A DNA stretch of 64,000 bases, taken from assembly GCF_030519475.1 (NCBI RefSeq), contig NZ_JAUMKD010000007.1, positions 186,001-250,000 on the forward strand, given 5' to 3'. Within the stretch, counting starts at the first letter, position 1. The number at the start of each line of letters is the position of its first letter. Below are positions 43,733 to 52,243 of this stretch, one piece after another. Source of the stretch: Micromonospora sp. C28SCA-DRY-2 (GTDB lineage: Bacteria; Actinomycetota; Actinomycetes; Mycobacteriales; Micromonosporaceae). The notes below the pieces were generated by a model that had not been told where the DNA came from, made no database searches, and saw only the letters and a list, made by a program, of their open reading frames with translations. Both the position numbers and the translations under genes were made by a program.

Positions 43733-43838
43733 GCCGCGCCGGGGCGAGCGGAGGTCCCCGCTGCCTGTGCTGCTCGCCTGCTCATCGCGCCGGCGCGCCG
43801 ATGGCGGTCGGACGCGGCGGCGGGTCAGAGTCGGCGGG

Positions 43839-44921
43839 TCAGAGGCCGGCGCAGGGGTTGCCGTTCACCGTGCACGCCTCGGGCTCCTTGCGGAGCCCGG
43901 CGTCACGGACGTCGAACTCGACCGTCTGCGACCCGCCGGCCGGCACGGGTTGGCCGGTGAACGTGACGACCTGTCCGTCCTGCCGCCACTCCACCTTCTT
44001 GGCACTGGTGACCGTGCTGCCCTCGGGCAGCGTGAGCACCAGGGTCCAGCCCGTCGCCGCCGCGTCGCCCGGGTTGTCGAGCACCACCTCGGCGGTGTAG
44101 CCGAGCAGCCGGGTCGAGACCGACTCGTAGCGGGCGGCCAACGGGGGCCCGGACGGCGCGGCAGAGGCCGACGTACGGGTGGGCTTCGCCGTGGGGGTGC
44201 GGCTGGACCGGTCGGGGCCGGACGTGGCGCTGCGGCTGGGGCGGGCGGAGGGCGTCGGTCGGGGTGCTTGCGCGGTGGCGGTGGTGGCGGTCGGCAGCGC
44301 CAGCGGATCGGGGGCGGCCGATCCGTCCGACCCGCCCGGCAGCACGGCCCAGGCCACCACCCCGGCGGCGACCAGCACGGCGCCGACCAGCGCCCCGACC
44401 AGCACCGGAGGAAGGCGGCGGTCGACCGGCGCCGGTTCCTCCCCGAACACCTCGGTCACCGGCATCTCGGCGGTCATCGCGACGTCGGCGCGGCGCAGGT
44501 CGATCTGCTGGAAGGCGAGCCAGTCCAGGATGGCCGGCAACTGCACGGTGAGGGCCTGCTGGTAGTACTCCTCCCGGCGGGTGCGCTGGTCGTCCGGCCA
44601 GCTGCCGTGCTCCAGGGTCTCGGTGACCGACAGCCGGCAGCCCTCGGCGGTGGGAGCGACGGCGCAGGTCAGCCGGGTACGCCGGCTCGCCTCCTGGCAG
44701 CGCAGCGCGAGCAGTTCCGGCGCCCGACGGTCGACCACCTCGGCGTCCACGGCGGCGTCGAAACCGGGCAGCCCGGCGGTGTGCAGCAGCAGCCGCTGGT
44801 CCGCCCCGGCCACCGGCTCGGCCTCGGTGAACCACCGGGCGAGCGCCTCCCGGTCGGTCAGTGCGTGCCACACCCGGTCAGCCGGGTGGAACAGATTGAC
44901 CTGCGCGCCGATCTCAGTCAC
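43839..44921 (-). CDS. SRPBCC domain, membrane helix and CBM2-like domain fusion, 360 aa
   Basis: Unusual three-part protein. Residues 1-130 form an AHA1/SRPBCC (START-like) domain (NLFHPADRVWHALTDREALA, RLSVTETLEHGSWPDDQ). A linker leads to one transmembrane helix (LPPVLVGALVGAVLVAAGVV, about 170-194). Outside lie a Ser/Thr/Pro linker (about 200-258) and a CBM2-like domain (260-357), recognised by LGYTAEVVLDNPGDAAATGW, TLVLTLPEGSTV and CTVNGNPC. Thus the lipid-or-ligand domain is cytoplasmic and the carbohydrate-binding one is outside. GTG at 44921 follows minus-strand TAGAGT by six bases. Only one of the usual CBM2 surface aromatics is easily seen, so cellulose binding is uncertain. Confidence 0.85.
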   Translation of the reverse strand: MTEIGAQVNLFHPADRVWHALTDREALARWFTEAEPVAGADQRLLLHTAGLPGFDAAVDAEVVDRRAPELLALRCQEASRRTRLTCAVAPTAEGCRLSVTETLEHGSWPDDQRTRREEYYQQALTVQLPAILDWLAFQQIDLRRADVAMTAEMPVTEVFGEEPAPVDRRLPPVLVGALVGAVLVAAGVVAWAVLPGGSDGSAAPDPLALPTATTATAQAPRPTPSARPSRSATSGPDRSSRTPTAKPTRTSASAAPSGPPLAARYESVSTRLLGYTAEVVLDNPGDAAATGWTLVLTLPEGSTVTSAKKVEWRQDGQVVTFTGQPVPAGGSQTVEFDVRDAGLRKEPEACTVNGNPCAGL

Positions 44922-45168
44922 GGCGAGACTCTACGACCCGAGTCGCCGCGTGGCCCTACCGGACGGGTTCGACCGTCGCGGGTGGCGGCCGACGACCACC
45001 GCGCAGTGGCCGGACGGGCACGGACCGTCGATGGGTCGGTCCTCGCGAGCTGGGCGGCGAGGTGGGTCGGGGCCGGGCGGAACGCCGAGGGTGGGGACGT
45101 CCCGCCCAGCCGTGGCCAGCCATCGCACCCGACTGTCCACTGTGTTGCGTCGCCGATCATGCCCGAGC

Positions 45169-45184
45169 GTTACATCGCTGTAAA
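45169..45184 (+). promoter_or_regulatory. Possible GlnR box upstream of cyanophycinase
   Basis: GTTAC-ATCGCT-GTAAA resembles the actinobacterial GlnR pattern gTnAC-n6-GaAAC. It lies 108 bases upstream of the cyanophycinase -35 in a 407-base gene-free gap (44922-45328) that otherwise holds only the two divergent promoters. Confidence 0.35.
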
Positions 45185-45291
45185 GCCCCACCCTCCGCTG
45201 GTTCCCCGCTGACCCTCGCGTCACGGCCTTGCCGGCTTTCGGCGCCGTACCGGGTGCCGACCGGTCGAGGACTGTCGCGCATCGACGGTCC

Positions 45292-45320
45292 TTGACGCGC
45301 GTCATGCGGCTCTCTAGCGT
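45292..45320 (+). promoter_or_regulatory. Cyanophycinase promoter, leaderless
   Basis: TTGACG (45292-45297), 17-base spacer, TAGCGT (45315-45320). The expected start site is at or within a base or two of the ATG at 45329, so the mRNA should be leaderless. Confidence 0.6.
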
Positions 45321-45328
45321 CGGGTGCC

Positions 45329-46543
45329 ATGACCCGGCCGAGGTTCCTGCCGCTGCTCACCGCCCTGATCGTCGCGGCCGCGGCGGCCGCGTTCCCGCCG
45401 TCGCCCGCCGCCGCCGGCCCATCCGGGACGTCCGCCGGACCGGGCGTGATGATCCTGGCCGGCGGCGCCCTCGCGGACGACAACGCCGCCGTGTACGGCG
45501 AGTTCGTCCGGCAGGCCGGCGGCGCCCGGGCGCGCATCGGCGTGCTGAGCGCGTCGTCGGCGACGCCGCACTGGAGCGCCAACCAGGTCGGCAAGGTGCT
45601 CAAGCGGCACGGCGCCGCGGAGGTGACCTGGATCCCGGTGAACGTGAAGCGGGACGGCAGCGGGGACGACCCGGAGCACGCCGCGCTGGCCGCCTCCATG
45701 ACCGGCTTCTTCTTCGCCGGCGGCGACCAGTACCGCTACGTGCAGTCGATGATCCGCCCGGACGGGGCGGACGGGGCGGTTCTGGCGGCGGTCCGGCAGC
45801 GGTTCCTCGCCGGCGCGCCGGTGGCCGGCACCAGCGCCGGCATGCAGATCCTCGCCGGCCCCGCCATGATCACCGGCGGGGTGAGCTACCCCGGCGTCCG
45901 CGACGGATCCCGGCCCGGCTACTTCGACACCGACGAGGTCCTCGGCTACTGGCCCGCCGGCGGCTTCGGGTTCTTCACCTCGGGCCTGGTCGACACGCAC
46001 TTCGACGCGCGCGGCCGGACCGGACGCTCGATCCGGCTCGCCGCGGACACCGGCCACGACCGGGTGTACGGGGTCGGCGAGAACACCGCGCTGATCGTCA
46101 CCGGCGCCGGGACCGCCGCGGAGACCGCCCGGGTGGTGGGCACCAACGGGGTGTCCGTGCTCGACCTGCGCGCGGCACAGGTGGGCCGGGTCGACGGGCA
46201 CTGGGCGATCAGCGGCGTCCGGTGGAGCTACCTCACCGACGGCGACACCTACGATCCCGGGCGGTGGCAGGTCACCAAGGCGGCCACCACCGCGCCGCTG
46301 GTCCCGGCAGACCGGTCGGCGGCGGCGCCGACGGCTGACGTGTTCGGCCCGTACGCGCTGCTCGACGCGGCGCTCGACCTCGCCGGTGCCGGCCGGTCCG
46401 CCGCGACGACCGGCAGGACGGCCGAGGACGAGCCGCCCTTCGTGGTGGGCCTGACCAAGGACGCCCGGTTCGCCGCCCACACCCGGGGCGGGAGCGAGGC
46501 CGACTCGTTCACCGACCTGGCGCTGTCGATCCAGGTCGGCTAG
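45329..46543 (+). CDS. cphB: Secreted cyanophycinase (peptidase S51), 404 aa
   Basis: Serine exopeptidase that splits cyanophycin into beta-Asp-Arg dipeptides. The signal peptide is residues 1-29 (LPLLTALIVAAAAAAFPPSP). The S51 domain shows FFFAGGDQYRYVQSMIR, the nucleophile Ser169 in VAGTSAGMQILAGPAMI, and His224 in VDTHFDARGRTGRSIRL, which correspond to known cyanophycinase catalytic positions. The C-terminal part (after about 300) is less conserved. Being exported, it should feed on external cyanophycin; no cyanophycin synthetase is in the window. The leaderless promoter and possible GlnR site suggest nitrogen control. Confidence 0.88.
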   Translation: MTRPRFLPLLTALIVAAAAAAFPPSPAAAGPSGTSAGPGVMILAGGALADDNAAVYGEFVRQAGGARARIGVLSASSATPHWSANQVGKVLKRHGAAEVTWIPVNVKRDGSGDDPEHAALAASMTGFFFAGGDQYRYVQSMIRPDGADGAVLAAVRQRFLAGAPVAGTSAGMQILAGPAMITGGVSYPGVRDGSRPGYFDTDEVLGYWPAGGFGFFTSGLVDTHFDARGRTGRSIRLAADTGHDRVYGVGENTALIVTGAGTAAETARVVGTNGVSVLDLRAAQVGRVDGHWAISGVRWSYLTDGDTYDPGRWQVTKAATTAPLVPADRSAAAPTADVFGPYALLDAALDLAGAGRSAATTGRTAEDEPPFVVGLTKDARFAAHTRGGSEADSFTDLALSIQVG

Positions 46544-46551
46544 GCGCGGCC

Positions 46552-46587
46552 GGCTCGCCCCGGGTGGACCCTCACCCGGGGCGAGCC
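46552..46587. terminator. Bidirectional terminator hairpin
   Basis: Perfect 14-base stem GGCTCGCCCCGGGT with an 8-base loop, lying between the convergent cyanophycinase and siderophore permease stops (9 bases and 7 bases away). Confidence 0.7.
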
Positions 46588-46594
46588 GCAGCGG

Positions 46595-48706
46595 TCAGCG
46601 GGCCGACGGCGACACCACGGCGCGGGAGCGCCACAGCAGCCAGACGAAGTACGGCGTGCCGATCAGCGCGGTGACCAGACCCGCCGGGATCTGGGCGGGC
46701 GCGATGACCGTACGGCCCAGGGTGTCGGCGACGCTGACCAGCACCGCGCCGAGCAGCGCGGCGACCGGCAGCACCCGGCTGTGCCGGCCGCCGACCAGCG
46801 CCCGGGCGAGGTGCGGGGCGACCAGGCCGACGAAGCCGATCACGCCGACCGCCGAGACGGCGGTGGAGGTGAGCAGCGCCGCGGCGACCAGCGCGACCAG
46901 CCGGGTGCGTTCCAGCCGGACGCCGAGCACCCGTGGCGTGTCGTCGTCGAGGGCGAGCAGGTCCAACTCCCGCCGGGCCGCGACGACCGCCGGAGTGAGC
47001 AGCAGCAGCGCGATCGCCACCGGCAGCACCTGGGTCGCGGTCCGGCCGTAGGTGGAGCCGGAGAGCCAGGTCAGCGCCTTGCCGGTGTTCCACGGGTCGA
47101 ACGCGACGATCATGAAGGTGATGAGCGCCATGCCGCCGTGCCAGGCGCCGAACCCGATCAGCACCAGCCGGTCGGAGCTCAGCCCGCCGCGCCAGGCCGC
47201 GCCGTAGACCAGCGCGAAGGCGAGGATCGCGCCGATCCCGGCGACGCCGGAGACCGCCCACACGCCGGCCAGCGGCACGAAGGTGAGCAGCGAGACCGCG
47301 CCGAGGCCGGCGCCGGCGGTGATGCCGAGGATGCCGGGCTCGGCGAGCGGGTTGCGGCAGACCGCCTGCACGGTGGTGCCGGCGACCGCGAGCGCCGCGC
47401 CGGCCAGCACCGCCGCGGCGACCCGCGGCCACCGCTGGTCCAGCACGAAGGTGTACGCCGGCCCGGTTCGCCCCTGCACCCAGTTGACGATGTCGCCGAG
47501 CAGCACCCAGGTGTCGCCGGCGAGCATGCCCACGACGACGGCGGTGACGGCGACCACGGCGCAGCAGGCGACCACGGCGCGGTGGAAGGTCGCCGAGCGC
47601 ACGGCCGCGTGGCCGCCGGGCGGGCGGCGGGTGGGGCCGGCGTCGCGGTGCCGGCGGGCCAGCCAGATGAGGATCGCGGCGCCGAACAGCGTGGTGACCA
47701 CGCCGGTGGGGATGTCCACGCCGGCCTGCGCGCCCATCACGGCGCGCAGCAGCACGTCGGAGGCGAGCACGATGACCGTGCCGGCGATGCCGGAGAGCGG
47801 GAGCAGCACGCGGTGCCGGTGCACGCCGGGCACCAGCGGCCCGAGCAGCCGGACGATGACCGGCGCGCAGAGCCCGACGAAGCCGACCGGGCCGGTGAGG
47901 GTCACCGCGGCGGCGGAGAGCAGCACCGCCAGCACGGTGACGATCAGCCGGGTACGCCGTACGTCGAGGCCGAGCACGGTGGCGGTGTCGTCGCCGAGGC
48001 CCAGGATGTCCAGGCGGTGCCCGAGCAGGATCAGGGCGACCACGGCGACGCCGATGACCGGGGCGAGCTGGGTGAGCGCGTCCAGGTCGCTCTGCACCAG
48101 CGAGCCGTTGCCCCAGGCGAACAGGCCGATGGTGGCCTGCTCGAACAGGATCAGCATCAGCATCGTGGCCGAGTTCAGCGCCAGCGCGGTGGCGGAGCCG
48201 GCCAGGATGAGCCGGGTGGTGTTCGACTGGCCGCCGCCGGACATCGCCATCACCAGCGCGGCCGCGGCCAGCCCGCCGAACAGGGCGAGTCCGCCGGCCG
48301 GCAGCACGGGCAGCGAGATGCCGAACGCGGCGACCGTCACGATGGCCAGGTGCGCGCCGGCGTTGACGGCGAGGGTGTCCGGCGAGGCGAGCGGGTTGCG
48401 GGCGATGGACTGCAGGGCGGCGCCGGCGAAGCCGAGGGCGACGCCGATGGCGAGCCCGGCGAGCAGGCGCGGGACCCGGGAGGCGACCAGGACCCGGGCC
48501 GCCTCGTCCTCGCCGCCGGTGACCAGCCGCAGCAGGTCGAGGGCACCGACGGTGGAGGTGCCCTGGGTCAGGTGCACCGCCGCGACCACGAGCAGCAGCA
48601 CGATCCCGGCGACGAACGCCCCGACCACGCGGGGCGCGGACAGCGGCCCGGCCGGAGCCGGCCGGGTGGCCGGCTCCGGGCGCGGGGGTGCGGCCAGCGT
48701 GGTCAC
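46595..48706 (-). CDS. Fused iron-siderophore ABC permease, FhuB type, 703 aa
   Basis: Inner-membrane permease made of two fused FecCD/BtuC modules, about residues 20-345 and 375-695. Each has the LQSIARNPLASPDTLAVNAG or VQAVCRNPLAEPGILGITAG loop and a VGFVGLxAPHLAR-like coupling motif (GPVGFVGLCAPVIVRLLG, GVIGFVGLVAPHLARALV). About twenty hydrophobic spans are visible, as in E. coli FhuB. The GTG start overlaps the stop of the binding-protein gene (GTGTGA), implying coupled translation. It should import a ferric siderophore with the ATPase and lipoprotein upstream. Confidence 0.9.
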   Translation of the reverse strand: MTTLAAPPRPEPATRPAPAGPLSAPRVVGAFVAGIVLLLVVAAVHLTQGTSTVGALDLLRLVTGGEDEAARVLVASRVPRLLAGLAIGVALGFAGAALQSIARNPLASPDTLAVNAGAHLAIVTVAAFGISLPVLPAGGLALFGGLAAAALVMAMSGGGQSNTTRLILAGSATALALNSATMLMLILFEQATIGLFAWGNGSLVQSDLDALTQLAPVIGVAVVALILLGHRLDILGLGDDTATVLGLDVRRTRLIVTVLAVLLSAAAVTLTGPVGFVGLCAPVIVRLLGPLVPGVHRHRVLLPLSGIAGTVIVLASDVLLRAVMGAQAGVDIPTGVVTTLFGAAILIWLARRHRDAGPTRRPPGGHAAVRSATFHRAVVACCAVVAVTAVVVGMLAGDTWVLLGDIVNWVQGRTGPAYTFVLDQRWPRVAAAVLAGAALAVAGTTVQAVCRNPLAEPGILGITAGAGLGAVSLLTFVPLAGVWAVSGVAGIGAILAFALVYGAAWRGGLSSDRLVLIGFGAWHGGMALITFMIVAFDPWNTGKALTWLSGSTYGRTATQVLPVAIALLLLTPAVVAARRELDLLALDDDTPRVLGVRLERTRLVALVAAALLTSTAVSAVGVIGFVGLVAPHLARALVGGRHSRVLPVAALLGAVLVSVADTLGRTVIAPAQIPAGLVTALIGTPYFVWLLWRSRAVVSPSAR

Positions 48707-49686
48707 ACCGTGTAGGTCTTCACGAAGTGGTCGATGAACTGCTTGGCGGAGAGCGGCCCGCCGAAGGTCCAGATGCCGTCCGGCATCCGGTGCAGGTTGC
48801 CCTGCTTGACGAAGGGCAGCGACTTCCAGATGGCGTTGCTGGCGAGCCCGGTGGCGAAGACGTCGTCGCCGTCGGAGGCGTTGTAGAAGAAGTGCAGGTT
48901 CGGGTCCTTGAGCGCCGTCATGCCCTCGACGTCGGTCTGGCCCAGGCCCCACACCTCGTCGGTCTTGCCGGTCCAGGCGTTGGTCAGGCCGAGCTGGATG
49001 CCGAGCTGGGAGACGAACGCGCCCTGACCGAACATCCGGATGCTGATCGTGCTGCCCTCCTTCCAGCCGTCGGCGAAGGCGAACGGCCGGCCGGCGGCCC
49101 CGGCGTCGGCGATCTTCTTCTTGCCGTCGGCGATGGCGGCGTCGAAGTCGGCCAACAGCTTCCCGGCCTCGGTGGTCTTGCCGACCGCCTGGGCGATCAT
49201 GTTCAGGTCCGACCGCATCCGGCCGAGGTTGTCCTTGGCGTCGCTGCCCTTGGTGACGATCACCGGGACGTACTTCTCCAGCTGGGTGATCAGGGCGCCG
49301 CCCCGGCCCTCCTCCATCACCACCAGGTCGGGCTGGAGGGCGACGATGGAGTCCACACTGGGCTCCGCCCGGGTGCCGACGTCCTTCACGTTCGCGTCGA
49401 GCTTGGCGGCGGTGACCCAGGTGGCGTAGCCCTTGGTGTCGGCGACGCCGACCGGCATGACGCCGAGGCTGACGAGCATCTCGACCTCGCCCCACTCCAG
49501 GCCGACGACCTTGGTCGCCGGGGCCTTGAGGGTGACCTGCTTGCCCCGGCTGTCGGTGACGGTCACCGGGCCGCTGGCGGAGGAGCTGGACGCCGCCGGG
49601 GTGCCGGCGTTCTCGGTGGTGCCGCAGGCGCTGAGCAGCAACGCGGCCGCGGCGGCGACCAGGGCGGTGACACGGGTACGGGTCAT
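48703..49686 (-). CDS. Iron-siderophore ABC transporter substrate-binding lipoprotein, 327 aa
   Basis: Extracytoplasmic type III binding protein (FecB/FhuD class). The lipoprotein signal VTALVAAAAALLLSACGT gives a lipid-modified Cys at residue 21. TKVVGLEWGEVEMLVSLGVM is the start of the first lobe and LQPDLVVMEEGRGG the hinge-adjacent segment; the second lobe has VWGLGQTDVEGMTALKDPNL. The length and the FecB-like pattern match siderophore binders, but the ligand cannot be told. It lies 33 bases downstream of the ATPase gene and overlaps the permease gene. Confidence 0.9.
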   Translation of the reverse strand: MTRTRVTALVAAAAALLLSACGTTENAGTPAASSSSASGPVTVTDSRGKQVTLKAPATKVVGLEWGEVEMLVSLGVMPVGVADTKGYATWVTAAKLDANVKDVGTRAEPSVDSIVALQPDLVVMEEGRGGALITQLEKYVPVIVTKGSDAKDNLGRMRSDLNMIAQAVGKTTEAGKLLADFDAAIADGKKKIADAGAAGRPFAFADGWKEGSTISIRMFGQGAFVSQLGIQLGLTNAWTGKTDEVWGLGQTDVEGMTALKDPNLHFFYNASDGDDVFATGLASNAIWKSLPFVKQGNLHRMPDGIWTFGGPLSAKQFIDHFVKTYTV

Positions 49687-49719
49687 GGTGATCTTTCTCG
49701 GGTGCGAACGGATGACGGG

Positions 49720-50550
49720 TCAGGCCGGCAGCCGGGTCAGGTGCCGGCCCACCGGGCGGGTGGTGACGATGCCGCTGACCGGATCGGTGGTCACCTCGAT
49801 CCGGATGCCGTACGTCTCGGTGAGGGCGTCCTCGGTGAGGACGTCGACGGGAGCGCCGGCGGCGCGTACCCGTCCGTTGTGCAGCAGCACCACCTCGTCG
49901 GCGACGGCGGCGGCCTGGTTGAGGTCGTGCAGGACGACACCCACGGCGACGTGGTGGTCGTCGGCGAGATCCCGCATCAGGTCGAGGATCTCCACCTGGT
50001 AGCGCAGGTCGAGGAAGGTGGTCGGCTCGTCGAGGAGCAGGACCGGGGTGTCCTGCGCCAGGCAGGTGGCGAGCCACACCCGCTGGAGTTCGCCGCCGGA
50101 CAGCTCGTCGACCGGGCGGTCGGCCATCGCCGTGACCCCGGTGACCTCCATGGCGCGGCTGACCGCGGCCGGCCCGTCCGGGTCGTCGGCCCGCCAGCGC
50201 CCCCGGTACGGGTGCCGGCCGTAGCCGACCACGTCCCGGACGGTGACCCCGCTGGGCACCGGGCGGCTCTGGGCCAGCAGGGTGACCCGCCGGGCGAACT
50301 CCCGGGCCGGCAGCCCGGCGGCGGTGCTGCCGTCGCCGAGCAGCACCGCGCCGCTGCCGATCGGGTGCAGCCGGGCGAGCGCCCGCAGCAGGGTGGACTT
50401 TCCGCTGCCGTTCGGGCCGACCAGGGCGGTGACCGCTCCGGGCCGCAGCGCGATGGACGCGCCCCGTACCACGGTGGTGCCGTGGTACCCCAGGTGCAGG
50501 TCCACGCCACGCAGGCTCTCGTCACGGGGCAACGCTCGGTCGTCGGACAC
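49720..50550 (-). CDS. Iron-siderophore ABC transporter ATPase, 276 aa
   Basis: ATP-binding subunit of FecE/FhuC class. Walker A LVGPNGSGKSTLLRALARLH, signature ELSGGELQRVWLATCLAQDT, Walker B VLLLDEPTTFLDLRYQVE and switch His in GVVLHDLNQAAAVADEVV are intact. The GTG at 50550 begins six bases after minus-strand TAACCT, which is inside an iron box; iron-loaded IdeR/DmdR1 would cover the -10. It is the first gene of an ATPase, binding protein, permease operon. Confidence 0.92.
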   Translation of the reverse strand: MSDDRALPRDESLRGVDLHLGYHGTTVVRGASIALRPGAVTALVGPNGSGKSTLLRALARLHPIGSGAVLLGDGSTAAGLPAREFARRVTLLAQSRPVPSGVTVRDVVGYGRHPYRGRWRADDPDGPAAVSRAMEVTGVTAMADRPVDELSGGELQRVWLATCLAQDTPVLLLDEPTTFLDLRYQVEILDLMRDLADDHHVAVGVVLHDLNQAAAVADEVVLLHNGRVRAAGAPVDVLTEDALTETYGIRIEVTTDPVSGIVTTRPVGRHLTRLPA

Positions 50551-50554
50551 GCGC

Positions 50555-50573
50555 TTAGGTTAGCCTAACCTTC
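50555..50573 (-). promoter_or_regulatory. DtxR/IdeR-type iron box, siderophore uptake operon
   Basis: On the minus strand the 19-base site GAAGGTTAGGCTAACCTAA matches 17 of 19 positions of the DtxR/IdeR consensus TTAGGTTAGGCTAACCTAA. It overlaps the -10 TAACCT (50562-50557) of the ATPase gene. Confidence 0.8.
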
Positions 50574-50636
50574 TTGCGTGTCAAGCAGCCCCCCGCCACC
50601 CGATCCGGCGCCGACGCGGCACCCACGGGCCCCCGC

Positions 50637-51350
50637 TCAGCGGGCACTCCAGTAGCCGAGCGCGTCCACCCGCTGCTTGGCGACGCCGAGCCCCTTGCGG
50701 ATGTGCTTGACGATGCCGCGGGTGCTGGCCGCCTCGCAGGCCACCCAGTAGTAGGCGCCGTCCGGGTCGGACGGGATGGCGGCGGTGACCGTCTCCACCA
50801 GGTGCCGCCCGCCGTCGCGGCGCGGCACCCAGACCACCTCGTGGTGCGCCCGGGCGCGCGGGGTCAGCGCCTTCTCGCCCTCGTGGGCGTACTCCAGCCA
50901 GACGGTCGCCGGGATGTCGGCCGCGGAGTCGAGCAGGCTGTTGACCGCCGGCAGCGAGGCCGCGTCACCGGCCAGGAAGAGGTGGGTCGGGGTGGGGTCG
51001 GGCAGGGTGAAGCCGCTGCCCTGGACGGTGGCGTCGATGGTGTCGCCGGGCCGGGCCGCGGTGGCCCAGCGGGCCGCGCAGCCGTCGTGCAGCGCGAACT
51101 CCAGGTGGAACCGTCCGGTCGCCGGATCCGGGTCGACCAGCGTGTACGCCCGCTGGTGCGGGCGGCCGTCGTTGTCGAACCACAGCCGGATCCACATTGT
51201 CGGGTGCACCCCGCACGCCTCGAGCAGCCCGCCCCCGTCGACCAGGAGACGGTGGTAGTGCTCGTTCACCGGTTCCGATTCGAGCACGGTCAGCCGGAAG
51301 TCCTTGCCGCCCATGGCCTTGAGCACGAGGGCTTCCCAGTTCTTCTTCAC
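50637..51350 (-). CDS. Siderophore-interacting protein (SIP, flavin ferric reductase), 237 aa
   Basis: Cytoplasmic reductase of the SIP family, which reduces ferric siderophores. The N-terminal flavin-binding barrel (about 10-125) includes RQAYTL-like QRAYTLVDPDPATGRFHLEF and HDGCAARWATAARPGDTID. The C-terminal NAD(P)H domain has LFLAGDAASLPAVNSLLDSA and YYWVACEAASTRGIVKHIRK, the family WVAGE-like motif here reading WVACEA. The start is GTG at 51350 (GGAGG five bases upstream); GTG at 51362 is an alternative. It has its own iron box and points toward the uptake operon. Confidence 0.9.
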   Translation of the reverse strand: MKKNWEALVLKAMGGKDFRLTVLESEPVNEHYHRLLVDGGGLLEACGVHPTMWIRLWFDNDGRPHQRAYTLVDPDPATGRFHLEFALHDGCAARWATAARPGDTIDATVQGSGFTLPDPTPTHLFLAGDAASLPAVNSLLDSAADIPATVWLEYAHEGEKALTPRARAHHEVVWVPRRDGGRHLVETVTAAIPSDPDGAYYWVACEAASTRGIVKHIRKGLGVAKQRVDALGYWSAR

Positions 51351-51371
51351 ACGCCCCTCCACCTACCAGAG

Positions 51372-51390
51372 TTAGGGAAGGGTAACCTAA
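51372..51390 (-). promoter_or_regulatory. Iron box upstream of siderophore-interacting protein gene
   Basis: TTAGGGAAGGGTAACCTAA (plus strand) matches 16 of 19 consensus positions, with both outer half-sites (TTAGG, CCTAA) intact. It lies 22 bases before the SIP start. Confidence 0.7.
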
Positions 51391-51491
51391 GCGAGCGGTT
51401 TCGGGGAGCGGTGACCGGCCGGGTCGCCGCGAGGACGCAGGGGCCGGTTATTGAGGTGCGACCGCCGGCGGCGCGGCTCTAGGGTGCCGCG

Positions 51492-52235
51492 GTGACCATC
51501 GACATCCTGAGCCTGGCGGACCGCCCGGACCTGACCCCGCTGCTCGACGAGGACTTCGACGGGGCATGGCCGCCGTTCATGAAGTGGGACCCGATGGGCG
51601 CTGTCTACTACGGCGTCGCCCACGACCTGTACCCCGAGTTCGTGTTCGCCGCCGTCGACCGGGACGAGCCGGGCCGCGCCGTCGCCAAGGCGTACGCCGT
51701 GCCGCTGCGCTGGACGGAGCCCGAGCTTCCGGACGGCGGCTGGGACCGGATGATCCAGCGCGCCACCATCAACCGGCTCACCGGCGCCACCCCCAACCTC
51801 GTGTCGGCCCTGGAGATCTGCATCCGGCCCGACCGGCGCGGCACCGGCCTGTCCGCGCGGATGCTCGCCGCCATGCGGGAGGCGGTCGCGAAGCGGGGCT
51901 ACGACACGCTGGTCGCGCCGGTCCGGCCGAACGGCAAGCACACCCGGCCCGACGTGCCGATGACCGAGTACGCGGCCGAGGTCCGCGCGGACGGCCTGCC
52001 GGTCGACCCGTGGCTGCGGGTGCACGTACGGGCGGGCGGCCGCGTCGAGCGGGTGGCGCCCCGGTCGATGGTGATCAGCGGGACGCTGGACGACTGGCGC
52101 GGCTGGACCGGCCTGCCGTTCGACGCCGACGGGCCGGTGCACGTGCCGGGCGCGCTGGTGCCGGTGCACTGCGACCTGGCGCACGACCACGCCGTCTACG
52201 TCGAGCCGAACGTCTGGGTCCGCCACCGGCTGTGA
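51492..52235 (+). CDS. GNAT family N-acetyltransferase, 247 aa
   Basis: Acetyltransferase-fold protein. The core LVSALEICIRPDRRGTGLSA then RMLAAMREAVAKRGYDTLVA is the acetyl-CoA-binding beta-alpha unit with the RxxGxG-like RRGTGLSA loop. The N-terminal half has DFDGAWPPFMKWDPMGAVYY, typical of an actinobacterial subgroup whose acceptor is unknown. GTG at 51492 is six bases after TAGGGT, so it is probably leaderless. It is divergent from the SIP gene, and the SIP iron box might affect it, though it lies about 100 bases away. Confidence 0.83.
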   Translation: MTIDILSLADRPDLTPLLDEDFDGAWPPFMKWDPMGAVYYGVAHDLYPEFVFAAVDRDEPGRAVAKAYAVPLRWTEPELPDGGWDRMIQRATINRLTGATPNLVSALEICIRPDRRGTGLSARMLAAMREAVAKRGYDTLVAPVRPNGKHTRPDVPMTEYAAEVRADGLPVDPWLRVHVRAGGRVERVAPRSMVISGTLDDWRGWTGLPFDADGPVHVPGALVPVHCDLAHDHAVYVEPNVWVRHRL

Positions 52236-52243
52236 CCCGGGAA

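Noticed and set aside
44931..45305. Small minus-strand open frames in the 44922-45328 gap
   Set aside because: No ribosome binding site, no recognisable protein, and they cover the cyanophycinase promoter.
46781..48715. 644-codon plus-strand frame opposite the permease
   Set aside because: Low-complexity Gly/Asp/Gln/Arg product that mirrors the hydrophobic codons of the FhuB-like permease.
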